The notes under the pieces: model-generated
What the model saw: the letters and a program-made list of their open reading frames with translations, nothing else
Database searches by the model: none
What the model was told of the DNA's origin: nothing
Shown: one piece after another, positions 30,926 to 40,996 of the stretch
Position numbering within the stretch: the stretch's first letter is position 1
Layout: each line of letters opens with the position of its first letter
Translations under genes and position numbers: made by a program
Assembly (NCBI GenBank): GCA_903911925.1
Contig: CAIWFH010000166.1
Span: 1-64,000, forward strand
Reading direction: 5' to 3'
DNA length: 64,000 bases
DNA from: an uncultured Acidobacteriaceae bacterium
GTDB lineage: Bacteria > Acidobacteriota > Terriglobia > Terriglobales > Acidobacteriaceae

Positions 30926-31441
30926 TTAGGCAGCGGTGCTGCCGCGGACTTCGAGCGGAACGCTCAACTGCTGGCGGAGACTGCCCGCAAGGTCGGCAAC
31001 CATGCGCAGCTTGTCTGCCAGCGGAGAGGAAACCTCGCTGCCGGAGAGAGCCAGTTGCGAGTGCAGTAGCAGGCCGGCAACCGTGGTTTTCAACTCGGTC
31101 TCGATGGCCGCGGCAGCGGCACGGCGGGCCAGGGTTTGCTCGCGCTCGCGGCGGTGCAACGCCGAGCGGATCTCGCGGGTCAGGCGGGCTGCCCCGGAGA
31201 GCGCGAAGTTGATTTGCAGGGGAATGGCTAGGCCGGCATGCTCCCAAATGGCCTCGGCAGCGGCCGGATCGCACTCGGCCATGGTCTCATCCACCACCAC
31301 AGCCGCAAACTCGCGGCGGCGCAGCGCCGCCAGCGCGGCCTTGCGTCCCTCCGCCACTTCCACTTCCAGACCCAGTTGCGCTCCCACCACGGCGGCACAG
31401 TTCCGCGCGCCTTCAATTCCCGTCACGATCAGAATGCTCAT
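30926..31441 (-). CDS. Degenerate response-regulator-receiver-like protein
   Basis: Receiver-like MSILIVTGIEGAR...LAALRRREFAAVVVDETMAE...IPLQINFALSGA plus a C-terminal helical segment; downstream of kinase and NtrC genes on the same strand. Confidence 0.65.
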   Translation of the reverse strand: MSILIVTGIEGARNCAAVVGAQLGLEVEVAEGRKAALAALRRREFAAVVVDETMAECDPAAAEAIWEHAGLAIPLQINFALSGAARLTREIRSALHRREREQTLARRAAAAAIETELKTTVAGLLLHSQLALSGSEVSSPLADKLRMVADLAGSLRQQLSVPLEVRGSTAA

Positions 31442-31707
31442 TTCCAGCTCCTTTTAAGCGTACCCCAGCGGCCGGCGGCCGCGAGGCGTTCCTTTGGACC
31501 CGGCGGGGCAATTCCCGCACGGACCGGATGTTTTTCTCTTTTCCCGTATTTGCCTTATCGGCGCGGCGGCTCCCGGCTTCAGACCGATTCTCCAGTTCAC
31601 GTGCCATTTCGAATCCGGCGAAAGGTGGATTTTTCTTAATTAAAAATCCACTCAGCCTCGCCGCTCTCCCGATAGGGCAACTGGAGAATTGGTTCAGTAC
31701 CAGCGAT

Positions 31708-33174
31708 TCACTCTTCTCGAAGCGGGTCGGCGATGCCGTACTCCTTGAGCTTGCGGTAGAGCGTTGTCTTGCCGATTCCCAGCAGCTTCGCGGCCTGCAG
31801 TTTGTCGCCGTTCAGCGTCCGGATGGCGCCCAGAATGGCCTCGCGCTCCAGGTCTGCCAGCGTGGCCACCTCCGGCGCTCCACTTTCCGTAGACGGGTTG
31901 GCGTGAGCTGTGGCGGCGCGGCGGGCCTCAAGCCCCTGCTGCTGCAACTGGGTAGGCAGGTCGCCCAGGTGAAGGATGGGCCCGGACGACAGGGCGCAGG
32001 CCCGCTCCACGGAGTTTTCGAGCTCCCGCACGTTGCCCGGCCAGTCGTGGCGCATCATGGTGCGCAGCGCCTCGTCGCTCAGCGTGAACTTGACGCCGTG
32101 CTCGCGGCTGATGCGGTCAAGAAAATGCGCCGCCAAGAGCGGTATGTCTTCGCGGCGGTCGCGCAGCGAGGGCAGACGGAGGTTGACGACATTGAGCCGG
32201 TAGAAGAGGTCTTTGCGGAAGGCTCCCTTCTCGACCATTACCGCCAGGTCCCGGTTGGTGGCGGCGACGATGCGGGCCTTGATGGGTACGCGGTGCGTGG
32301 CGCCGACCGGGCGGACTTCTTTTTCCTGCAGCGCGCGGAGCAGCTTGGCCTGCAGGTCGAGGGAAAGTTCGCCGATTTCATCGAGGAAAACCGTGCCCCC
32401 CTCGGCCGAGACCAGCAACCCGTCCTTGGAGCGGTTGGCCCCGGTGAAGGCGCCCTTCACGTAGCCGAAGAGTTCGCTCTCAATCAGCGTGGGCACCAGC
32501 GAGCCGCAGTCCACCGGCAGGAATGGCTTTTGCGAGTTCGGCCCGTAAGCGTGGATGGTGCGCGCCACCAGTTCCTTGCCCGTGCCGCTCTCGCCCAGGA
32601 CAAGGACCGGGTGTGAACTCTGGGCAACTTTGCTCAGGATGCGGTAGAGCTTCTCCATCTCGCCGGAGCGGCCGATCATGGCCCCCAGGCCTTGCGAGAG
32701 CCTGAGCCGTTCGCGCAACTGGCGCGTGGAGGCGTCGGTGGTCAGCGAGGCCGAGGCCCGGTCGAGTACTGTCGATAGCTCATCCATGGCGAAAGGCTTG
32801 GTAAGGTAATCCGAAGCGCCGCAGCGCATGGCCTCAACGGCCGCATTCACCGAACCCGAGGAGGTCATGGCGATGACCGCCGTCTGCGGGTAGAGCAGCT
32901 TGACCTCGGAGACCATCTCCAGGCCCTGGTTTGAGCCCGGGGGCAGATTGATCAGCAGGATGTCTGCGGCGCGGCCCCTCAACTGGCTGCGGGCCTGGCC
33001 GAAGTCGCCGGTGCTCTCGACGACATAGCCCAGGCTGGCGGCAATCTCTGCGCAGGCCGAGCGGATGGCCGAGTCCGCGTCTACCACCAGCAGGTGCAGG
33101 CAGATTGGAGGTGCGGGCTCCGCGAGTTGGGGCATAAACTCCATGGTTCTCATGTTTACAACTGTTTCGAGCAT
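31708..33174 (-). CDS. NtrC-family sigma54-dependent activator with an atypical receiver
   Basis: VLGESGTGKELVARTIH, ELFGYVKGAFTGA, GGTVFLDEIGEL, Fis-type HTH (AAKLLGIGKTTLYRKLKEYGI). The phospho-acceptor position reads Asn (ILLINLPPG). Confidence 0.92.
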   Translation of the reverse strand: MLETVVNMRTMEFMPQLAEPAPPICLHLLVVDADSAIRSACAEIAASLGYVVESTGDFGQARSQLRGRAADILLINLPPGSNQGLEMVSEVKLLYPQTAVIAMTSSGSVNAAVEAMRCGASDYLTKPFAMDELSTVLDRASASLTTDASTRQLRERLRLSQGLGAMIGRSGEMEKLYRILSKVAQSSHPVLVLGESGTGKELVARTIHAYGPNSQKPFLPVDCGSLVPTLIESELFGYVKGAFTGANRSKDGLLVSAEGGTVFLDEIGELSLDLQAKLLRALQEKEVRPVGATHRVPIKARIVAATNRDLAVMVEKGAFRKDLFYRLNVVNLRLPSLRDRREDIPLLAAHFLDRISREHGVKFTLSDEALRTMMRHDWPGNVRELENSVERACALSSGPILHLGDLPTQLQQQGLEARRAATAHANPSTESGAPEVATLADLEREAILGAIRTLNGDKLQAAKLLGIGKTTLYRKLKEYGIADPLREE

Positions 33175-33278
33175 TGTATTCGCCTCACGTACGATTCGTT
33201 CAAATCAAATTCACCAGGGTTCGCCAGCAGGTTAACGGTCCCCCCGGCTCAGTTGGCTTTCGGGGGGCGGATCAAGGC

Positions 33279-34223
33279 TCAGCGCTCCCTCACCGGCAGT
33301 TCGATCTCAAACCGCGCGCCCGACGGGACCCGGTTGGCGGCGCGGATGCGCCCGCCTGCTTCTTCCACGATGGAGCGGGTGATGGCCAGGCCCAGCCCGC
33401 GATGCGTGGCAGGCCATCCGCCGTTGGCCCCGCCGCCGTTTGACCGGGTGGTGTAGCCGGAGTCGAATACCTTGGGGAGTGACGCGATGGGGATGCCGGG
33501 GCCGTTGTCTTCAACGGTCAACGAGACCCATGCGGCACCGGAGCTTGCGGTGTGCTCGCGCAGGCTGAGCATGATCAGCCCGCCCGACGGCATGGCTTCT
33601 GCGGCGTTCTTTACGAGGTTCACAAGGATGCGGGTCAGGTCCTCCCCGGTAAGCTTCACCGGCTTGGAGCAGCCCGCGGCCTCGGCGGTCAGGGCAATGG
33701 CGGGCCCTGCCAGCGCGGCCAGAAGGTTCCGGTTGGCGATCAGTTCGCTGGCCAGGTTGCGAATCGGCTCGGCCGGCATCAGGTCCCAGCGCTCGTTCCG
33801 CTCCGTTTGTCCCCCGGTCCAGCGCTGGGCGGTGAAACGCCCTCCGGTCCGCGCCTCGCCAATCTCCGTGACCCGGCTGGTTGCGCCCGCCGCCGTGGCA
33901 GCGCCATTGTCACTCGCACCCAGCAGCACCTGCCGCGCATCAATGCGCGTGTCGAGCGCCACCAGCTTTTCAACCAGGCGGCGGCTGGCCGTGGCCACAA
34001 GCCTCAGTTCGCTTCCGTAGTGCAGAAACGGCGTTGCCAGCACTCCCGGCTCCTCCAGTAAGTCGCAGTAAAGGCCCAGCGCCGTGACCATGTTCCGCGC
34101 GTCATGCGCCACTTCCGCCAGGCTCTCGCCCTCGCTGCGCAAGGTGGCCAGCGTCTCCACCACCGCCTCCACCCGCTTGCGCTCCTTCCCGCTCCATCCT
34201 GATGTCTCAATTGTCTGCTGCAT
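33279..34223 (-). CDS. Soluble histidine kinase (no obvious sensor or TM)
   Basis: H-box EVAHDARNMVTALGLY, N-box LVNLVKNAAEAMPSGG, G boxes VEDNGPGIP and HRGLGLAITRSIVEEAGG. Confidence 0.88.
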   Translation of the reverse strand: MQQTIETSGWSGKERKRVEAVVETLATLRSEGESLAEVAHDARNMVTALGLYCDLLEEPGVLATPFLHYGSELRLVATASRRLVEKLVALDTRIDARQVLLGASDNGAATAAGATSRVTEIGEARTGGRFTAQRWTGGQTERNERWDLMPAEPIRNLASELIANRNLLAALAGPAIALTAEAAGCSKPVKLTGEDLTRILVNLVKNAAEAMPSGGLIMLSLREHTASSGAAWVSLTVEDNGPGIPIASLPKVFDSGYTTRSNGGGANGGWPATHRGLGLAITRSIVEEAGGRIRAANRVPSGARFEIELPVRER

Positions 34224-34696
34224 GACCGGATTCCTTTCTTTCGGGAGAGTGATTAGTGAATAGTGTTTAGTGGTCTTGGAACGGTGGGCAACAATCGGTG
34301 GTCTTCCCTATCTTGGAATCCCCGTTCCCTGTTCCCTAACCCCCTAATCCCTAGTCCCTAGCCCCTATTCCCGCTCTTCCCGTTTCTGTCCTTGGTGCTG
34401 GTGTTTGCCTTCTTCTATTACACGCAGCGTGCCAAACCAGAACACTCCGTCTAAGGTCCTGATAAGGGAAGGGTTGCGTGTCTGATTCCCGGACAGGCAC
34501 GCCAGGCCGTAGCGCTGGAATTGTCCCAAAACGGGACGCGTCTTTTGCAGAATTCTGTATTAAGTTTTTTAGTTTGAGTCACTTGCATGAGAATTCCCAT
34601 TGCGGGCGGCAGAATGGCCCGATTCCCATCCCGGAACCGGCTTTTCCTGTCAGAGGAAACGAGTCCCGGCCAACCCCATTCCCGTACAATCGCCCT

Positions 34697-35434
34697 ATGC
34701 CTGAACCCTCCACTTTCTTTCGCCCCGGTGGCCGGACCCCGCTCCAGCTCCGTCCTCTTTCGCTAGTTCCCGGCTTCGTCCAGACCGCCGAGGGTTCCGT
34801 TCTGGTCTCACTGGGCAACACGCGGGTGCTGACCAACGCCACCATTGAGCAGGGTGTTCCCGGCTGGCTGCGCAACTCGGGCCGGGGCTGGGTGACGGCC
34901 GAGTACTCCATGCTGCCCCGCGCCACCCTGACCCGCACCCCGCGCGAGAGCGAGAGGGGCAAAATCGGCGGCAGGACACACGAGATTCAGCGGCTCATCG
35001 GCCGCAGCCTGCGCTCGGTGGTGGACATGCGCGCGTTGGGCGAGCGGACCGTGATTCTGGACTGCGACGTGATCCAGGCCGACGGGGGCACGCGGACGGC
35101 AGCGATCACCGGCGCTGCTGTGGCTCTGGCGCTGGCCTTGAATGCGCTGGTGGCCGCCGGAACCCTGAAGGCGTCACCGTTGAAACAACTGGTGGCCGCC
35201 ACCTCGGTGGGCATCGTGGGCGGCGCTACGCTGCTGGACCTTTGCTATGAAGAGGACTCGGCGGCCGAGGTGGACATGAACGTGGTGATGACCGAAGACG
35301 GCGGGTTGATCGAGACCCAGGCCACCGCGGAAAAAGGTAGCTTCTCCCGCGCACAGCTGAACCAACTGGTGGACCTGGCCGAAGCGGGGCTGAAAGAAGT
35401 CTTCGCCGCGCAGCGGACAGTGCTGGGAATTTAG
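34697..35434 (+). CDS. rph: Ribonuclease PH
   Basis: [65 protein letters not shown]. Confidence 0.95.
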   Translation: MPEPSTFFRPGGRTPLQLRPLSLVPGFVQTAEGSVLVSLGNTRVLTNATIEQGVPGWLRNSGRGWVTAEYSMLPRATLTRTPRESERGKIGGRTHEIQRLIGRSLRSVVDMRALGERTVILDCDVIQADGGTRTAAITGAAVALALALNALVAAGTLKASPLKQLVAATSVGIVGGATLLDLCYEEDSAAEVDMNVVMTEDGGLIETQATAEKGSFSRAQLNQLVDLAEAGLKEVFAAQRTVLGI

Positions 35435-35553
35435 TGCCTCGCGGTTGACAACCCGATGAGCGGCACCGATGATTCACTGTGATTCCGCAGCGCTTCGAAC
35501 ACCTGCCCGCGATTGCGGCCCGGTTTGGAAGTCAGCACGCTTCAGGAGGCTCG

Positions 35554-36417
35554 ATGCGTCTCTGCCATGTTCTGCCACTTTGCCTTGTTCTTCCGCTGGC
35601 TTCGGGCTGTGCCGTGCAGCGGGTTCATGCGGGCGATTCGCCTGCTCCTCCGGTGATTGTGGCGGGGTCGGTGCGCGAAGCTCTGCCCGGCGACTACCTT
35701 CGCGTCAGCTTTGTTTCGGCAGGCACCACGGTCACCACGCTGTCCCGCCCCAGCGCGTTGCGCGCGTTTGCAACCGCCACGCCGCTGTTTCAGCCGCCGC
35801 TCAAGCTCTCTGAGCTGCCCGCCTACTCGGGCCTGGTGAACAACGACGCCCAGGTGCTGGTGGCCATGCGCTGCCGACCGCAGAATCCGGAGGCGGTAGA
35901 CGCGCGGCTAGCTACCTGGTCCAATGTCTTCGCAGCCATTCAGCACGACGTGCCGGTTAGCCCCACTGCCTGCGACGCTGCTCCGGCGGATACGGCGACC
36001 CAGGCCGCCTGCTATGCAAAGGGTTTCAGCGATGCACCTTCCGCATCCGTGCCTGGGTCGCTGGCCGCGACCTTCAGTTATGCCGGCGTGCTGTTCGACG
36101 CGCAGCACACCGCGCTCGCCAAATGGCTCAAGGACAAGTACGGCATCTTCCCCGCCTTCAGCGGCATGGGCTACTCGGTCAAGGATTCCTATTTTCTCGA
36201 CAGCCAGCCGATGACGGCGCAGCAGATGCTGGTCAAGTCCATCTCCTCCGAGTACATTCTCAAAAACGTTCCGCTTGCCGCCGCGGGATGCCGCTGCATT
36301 GCCGTACCGCCTTATCCCGGGCGCTCCGCCGACCCGCTCGACCCCGACTTCATCGCGCAAGCCGGCGGCGATGGAGCCTGTGCCCAGGTGGAGAGGCTCT
36401 CTTCGCCTTCCCGCTGA
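35554..36417 (+). CDS. Hypothetical lipoprotein
   Basis: Signal peptide with lipobox LASGC; no recognised catalytic motif. Confidence 0.7.
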   Translation: MRLCHVLPLCLVLPLASGCAVQRVHAGDSPAPPVIVAGSVREALPGDYLRVSFVSAGTTVTTLSRPSALRAFATATPLFQPPLKLSELPAYSGLVNNDAQVLVAMRCRPQNPEAVDARLATWSNVFAAIQHDVPVSPTACDAAPADTATQAACYAKGFSDAPSASVPGSLAATFSYAGVLFDAQHTALAKWLKDKYGIFPAFSGMGYSVKDSYFLDSQPMTAQQMLVKSISSEYILKNVPLAAAGCRCIAVPPYPGRSADPLDPDFIAQAGGDGACAQVERLSSPSR

Positions 36418-36559
36418 CCGTGCCAGGGGCAATGCGGGCCGGTAGGCCGGGTGATTCGCATTGCCAACCCGCAATGCAAACTGCCCAATTCCGGATGTAT
36501 GATGGAACGCGCGAACCCCTTCCTCGGGGTTTGCACACATCTCTCGAGGTGACGGTACG

Positions 36560-38695
36560 GTGCGCGTTCCTGCAAGAATTGCAATGGCCTTCCTGGTTCT
36601 CACTTCCCCGCTGTTTCCCCAAACAAGTCAGTCCCCTTCCCTGATGCCCCAGCCGAGGCAGGTCACGCCGGGCACGGGTGAACTTGCAATCGGCAAGGAT
36701 TTCAAGATCGAGGTGAAGGCAGACCCATCCGACCAGATGATGCACGAGGCGGCCCAGCGCTGCCAGCACTCGCTCGTGGGCGACGCCGGTTTGCATGCTC
36801 CGCCGCGGTTCATCCAGCCGGGTGCGGCAAGCTCCGCCCATTCGCTCACCATCATGGTCCGCGCTTCAGCGGCCATGCGGATGGGCGTGGACGAGTCCTA
36901 TTCGCTGACCATCACCCCCACCGGAGCCCGCCTTGAGGCCGCGACCGGCGTCGGTGCGCTGCGGGGGATGGCGACCCTGCGGCAACTGGTGCAGCGGGAC
37001 GGCGACCGGGTGTTTCTGCCCGCCGTCACCATTCAAGACTCCCCGCGCTACCCGTGGCGCGGCCTGATGATCGACACGGCACGGCACTTCATGCCGGTCG
37101 AGGTGATAGAGCGCAACATCGACGCCATGGAGCTGGTGAAGCTGAACGTGCTTCATCTGCACCTGTCGGACAATGAAGGCTTCCGCATCGAGTCGAAGGT
37201 CTTTCCCAAGCTGCAAACGGAGGGGTCGAACGGCGAATACTACACCCAGAACCAGATGCGCGAGCTGATCCGCTACGCGGCACTGCGCGGCATCATGATC
37301 GTTCCCGAGTTCGACATGCCCAGCCACTCCACGAGCTGGTTTGCCGGGTATCCGGAGCTGTCGAGTTATCCAGGCCCGTTCAAGCCCGGCGTGCTGACCT
37401 ATGAAGGCATCGGGCCCAAGTCGACCATGGCGGAACTGGGCGCGGCCATGGAGCAGGCAAAGGTGCCGGCAATGGACCCCACGCGCGAGACGACCTACCA
37501 GTTCCTCGACAAGTTCATCGGGGAGATGGCGGGCTTGTTCATCAGCCCGTACATGCACATTGGAGCGGACGAGAACAACGGCGTGGCCTGGCTCACCAGC
37601 CCGTCCATCGTGGAGTACATGAAGGAACACGACATTGCCGGCGCGCCCGCGCTGCAGGCCTATTTTGTGGGCCGCGTGAAGACGCTGTTAGAGAAGCACG
37701 GCAAGCAGGTGGCCGCGTGGGAAGATGCTTACCTGCCCGACCAGTTCAACAATGCCATCTTCGAGGTCTGGACTCCGTTCAAGAAGTCGGACGTGCTGGG
37801 CGGGCCGCTGAGCAACGGCAACAAGGCGCTGGTGTCGCTGGGCTTTTATCTCGATGTATTTTATCCGGCGCATTTCCACTATTTGAATGAGGCGCTGCCG
37901 GTGAAGGACGACCCGCAGGCGGAGCAGTCGCTGCTGGGCGGCGAGGCCGCGATGTGGGCCGAACTTGAAAACCGGTCGACCGTCGAATCCAGAATCTGGC
38001 CGCGGGCCGGAGCGGTTGCCGAGCGGCTCTGGTCACCGGCGGGCGAACTGAACGTGACTGACATGTACCGGCGGCTCTTCAGGTTGAGCGCGGTGCTGGA
38101 CCGCGAGGGCGTTCACAACCTGGCCGACTACCGGCAGGGGGTCAAGCGCTTCGCGGGCGCGCTGCCCGTGGAGCCGGTTACGACGCTGCTGGACGTACTG
38201 GCGCCCGTCAAGGGCTACCGGCGGCTGATGACAGCGGCGTTTGTCCACGCCGCGGGAGGGCCGGGCGACCCGCCGCTCAACCGTGTTGCCGACACGGTGC
38301 TGGTGGATTCGGCGGCGAAGTACCAGTTCCGCGAAGCACTGACCGCGTGGCTCAAGACACACGATGCCGCTTCGGGAGAGAAGCTGCGCCGCTGCCTCGA
38401 ACTGTGGTCAAAGAACGATGCGCTGCTGGCGCCTTACCTGGCGCAGTCAAAGGAACTGGCCGAAGTGGCTGGCCACTCCAAGCGCCTGGCTGCGCTGGCC
38501 GACGCGGCGCTGAAGGCACTGGATCAGCTGCGGAAGGGCCAGCCGCTGAGCGCCGCGCAACTGGCCGAAGCCGATGCGTTGCTGAGGTCCGCGCAGACCG
38601 CCGATGGAGAGACGGAGATCGTGGTGCTGCCGGAGATCGAAGCGCTCTTCCACGGCAGTCTGGCGCCAGAGCCAGCTACGTATCCGCTGTTCTAG
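36560..38695 (+). CDS. GH20 beta-N-acetylhexosaminidase
   Basis: PRYPWRGLMIDTARHFMPVEVIERNID, LHLHLSDNEGFRIE, PEFDMPSHSTSW, HIGADENNG (D-E catalytic pair). Confidence 0.95.
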   Translation: MRVPARIAMAFLVLTSPLFPQTSQSPSLMPQPRQVTPGTGELAIGKDFKIEVKADPSDQMMHEAAQRCQHSLVGDAGLHAPPRFIQPGAASSAHSLTIMVRASAAMRMGVDESYSLTITPTGARLEAATGVGALRGMATLRQLVQRDGDRVFLPAVTIQDSPRYPWRGLMIDTARHFMPVEVIERNIDAMELVKLNVLHLHLSDNEGFRIESKVFPKLQTEGSNGEYYTQNQMRELIRYAALRGIMIVPEFDMPSHSTSWFAGYPELSSYPGPFKPGVLTYEGIGPKSTMAELGAAMEQAKVPAMDPTRETTYQFLDKFIGEMAGLFISPYMHIGADENNGVAWLTSPSIVEYMKEHDIAGAPALQAYFVGRVKTLLEKHGKQVAAWEDAYLPDQFNNAIFEVWTPFKKSDVLGGPLSNGNKALVSLGFYLDVFYPAHFHYLNEALPVKDDPQAEQSLLGGEAAMWAELENRSTVESRIWPRAGAVAERLWSPAGELNVTDMYRRLFRLSAVLDREGVHNLADYRQGVKRFAGALPVEPVTTLLDVLAPVKGYRRLMTAAFVHAAGGPGDPPLNRVADTVLVDSAAKYQFREALTAWLKTHDAASGEKLRRCLELWSKNDALLAPYLAQSKELAEVAGHSKRLAALADAALKALDQLRKGQPLSAAQLAEADALLRSAQTADGETEIVVLPEIEALFHGSLAPEPATYPLF

Positions 38696-38896
38696 ATTTC
38701 GTTCCGCGGTTCCTGCATCGAGCACTGAGGGGGTCCCCCCCCTAAAGTGCCGGATTCTTCATGGAAGTCGTCTGGTTTCAGTCAGATACGGCAGGGTCGG
38801 CCCGGTAAGTCTATGATTCTGTTCTGGTTACGCGCAGAGTATTGACAGCACAGGGGTTACGCTTGTTCACCCCCGGCGCTGTTCGGGGCTAAGGGG

Positions 38897-38955
38897 GTAG
38901 TGGTTAGTGGTTAGTGGTCAGTGGTCAGTGGTCAGTGGTCAGTGGTCAGTGATCA
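38897..38955. repeat. Heptanucleotide tandem array AGTGGTC/AGTGGTT
   Basis: tagtggttagtggttagtggtcagtggtcagtggtcagtggtcagtggtcagtgatcag. Confidence 0.9.
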
Positions 38956-39096
38956 GCTTTTGACTTCCGGCTGCCAGCTTTCAACGTCTGTCTTTTGGCT
39001 TGCGGGCGACTCTATAAAAAGTGTGCGCCAAAGAAGCGAAATTATGTGCAAATGGAGCGGAGAAAAATCAAGCTGCCGGGACCGGGAGCGGGCATG

Positions 39097-39142
39097 CGTG
39101 GTGCTATCCCAGGTCTCCAAAAGCGAGGACCTGGGCCACCCA
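39097..39142 (-). repeat. Family-1 hairpin repeat, reverse orientation
   Basis: Reverse complement reads TGGGTGGCCCAGGTCCTCGCTTTTGGAGACCTGGGATAGCACCAC. Confidence 0.85.
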
Positions 39143-39256
39143 TCCATTTGTGGTTGGTCGGACCGGGGCCACCTGCCGGCTCTACAGCGCACTCGATGGC
39201 TGCAATCCCAATTACTAGATTTGCGAAGCGCAAGAGGTAGCGAAGACCTTGCTCTC

Positions 39257-40489
39257 CTATTTGCCTACGGTCTCCTCCGCCATATTGAGAAAGACCCGCG
39301 TCATGGTCTCCGCGCCGCCGTCTGCGCGCTGGATGAGCATGATGGATATGAGCTGATTATTCGGATCAATCCACCCTTGAGTGCCGAAAGCTCCACCGTG
39401 TCCGTAGCTGCCAATGGTGTGGCCGGCCAGTTCGCCAAGTGGATCAGTGACGACTTCCCACGCAAGTCCAAAATCTGTCCCCCGCATCCAGCCAACCGGG
39501 CGGATCTCAGAGGTGTGCGGCTCAGTCATTTGGTGCACGGAGAACGGCGAGAGATAGCGATGCCCCTCGTAAACGCCGCCATAGAGCATCATGCGATACA
39601 GGTGCAGCAAGTCCTCAGCGGTTGAGTAGAGTCCCCACCCTGGAGCAGGAAAAACCGATCCGGCGCGGTGATTCGCGGGATCACCGCCCAAGATTGTGGC
39701 CGGAGCGCGCACCAGTTTGCCATCCTTGCTTACGTAGACCATGGCGATACGGTCGATCTTGTCAGCGGGCGGGAAGAAAAACGAGTCCTTCATACCCAGC
39801 GGGTGCAGGATACGCTCGGCGATAAAGTTCTCATATTTTTGCCCGGAACAGACCTCGATGATGCGGCCGAGAATCTCAATGCCGGCGCTGGAATAACTCC
39901 AGGCGGTACCGGGCTGGAAGAGCAGGCGTTCCCTGGCGAGCTGGCTTACGACTTTATCGAGCGGCACATTCATCGCATGCTGATAGTCGGCGATTGCGGC
40001 GGGTGCGGCGTCAGTCATACCGGCGGTATGCGTGAGCAGGTCGCGAATCGTGATGGCGTGCTCGGGTTCACTGAGGCGCGCAGCATCCGGGCCGGTGTTG
40101 GCCGTAAGGTGAAGGTTTTTGAACTCGGGGAGGTACAGTTCGACGGGATCGCGCGGCGAGAGCTTGCCTTCCTCAGCCAGCATCATGATCCCGATCGCCG
40201 TTACGGGCTTGGTCATCGACATGATCTGAAAAACTGTATCCTTACGCATCGGCCGGTTGGATTCGATGTCGGCCATACCCTGGGTGTCGAACTCGATAAT
40301 TTCGTTTCCGCGAGCGACTAGGGTCACCACTCCGGCGACTGTCTTTTCGTCCACGAAGTGTCGCATACGCTCCGGGATTTTTACCGCAATTCCCTGATTG
40401 ATGCCCGGAGCGGGCGTTGGCTGAGCAACGGAAGATGAACCCGCGAAAAGCCAGACGGCCAGAACAAATGGGAGATGGACACGCAGCAT
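39257..40489 (-). CDS. Serine hydrolase, class C beta-lactamase/esterase family
   Basis: Signal peptide; SxxK motif IMSMTKPVTAIGIMMLAEEGKL; LLTHTAGM; YSSAGIEILGRIIE. Confidence 0.9.
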   Translation of the reverse strand: MLRVHLPFVLAVWLFAGSSSVAQPTPAPGINQGIAVKIPERMRHFVDEKTVAGVVTLVARGNEIIEFDTQGMADIESNRPMRKDTVFQIMSMTKPVTAIGIMMLAEEGKLSPRDPVELYLPEFKNLHLTANTGPDAARLSEPEHAITIRDLLTHTAGMTDAAPAAIADYQHAMNVPLDKVVSQLARERLLFQPGTAWSYSSAGIEILGRIIEVCSGQKYENFIAERILHPLGMKDSFFFPPADKIDRIAMVYVSKDGKLVRAPATILGGDPANHRAGSVFPAPGWGLYSTAEDLLHLYRMMLYGGVYEGHRYLSPFSVHQMTEPHTSEIRPVGWMRGTDFGLAWEVVTDPLGELAGHTIGSYGHGGAFGTQGWIDPNNQLISIMLIQRADGGAETMTRVFLNMAEETVGK

Positions 40490-40605
40490 GATTCGCCCCT
40501 GTATAGCTGATTTGTCGTCGCGAATAGGATTATATCGACGAGAGCCTTAGGTGCATCGCTTGCCTTGCGGCTTGAAACGAGTGTTTGGGGAACCGAGCAT
40601 TTGCG

Positions 40606-40642
40606 AGCACGGACGGGGACGCCCGCGCTACAGCCCCAATTC
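40606..40642 (+). repeat. Family-3 hairpin repeat ending in GCGCTAC
   Basis: ggacggggacgcccGCGCTAC. Confidence 0.5.
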
Positions 40643-40818
40643 ATCAACGTCGGGTCCCAACCGGCACCGAGCCCGCAGCGGGCTCACTCAGAGTGCGGAT
40701 AGAAGCCCGAGATGAATCCGAAAAACAACAGCAACCGCAAAAACAAAGGCAAAAGCAAAAAACACTCCAATAAAGGAAAAAACAAAAACACCTTGACTTG
40801 GACAGCCGTCTCATAGAA

Positions 40819-40842
40819 GCCGGCCGGGAGGCCAGCGCTACA
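40819..40842 (+). repeat. Family-3 hairpin repeat ending in GCGCTAC
   Basis: CCGGCC-ggga-GGCCAGCGCTAC. Confidence 0.6.
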
Positions 40843-40996
40843 AATGCGAAGACCCGCGGGAAATCCGGGCTCGTGCGACCGCAGATGCCATGACATCCTG
40901 CGCCTGGATTACCGGCGGCTCGGGCAGAACTCTCAGGATTTCAAGCTGTCATCCGTCATCTGGTGCGCGGGCCGTTTCGCGTTTACAAGAGGCTGT

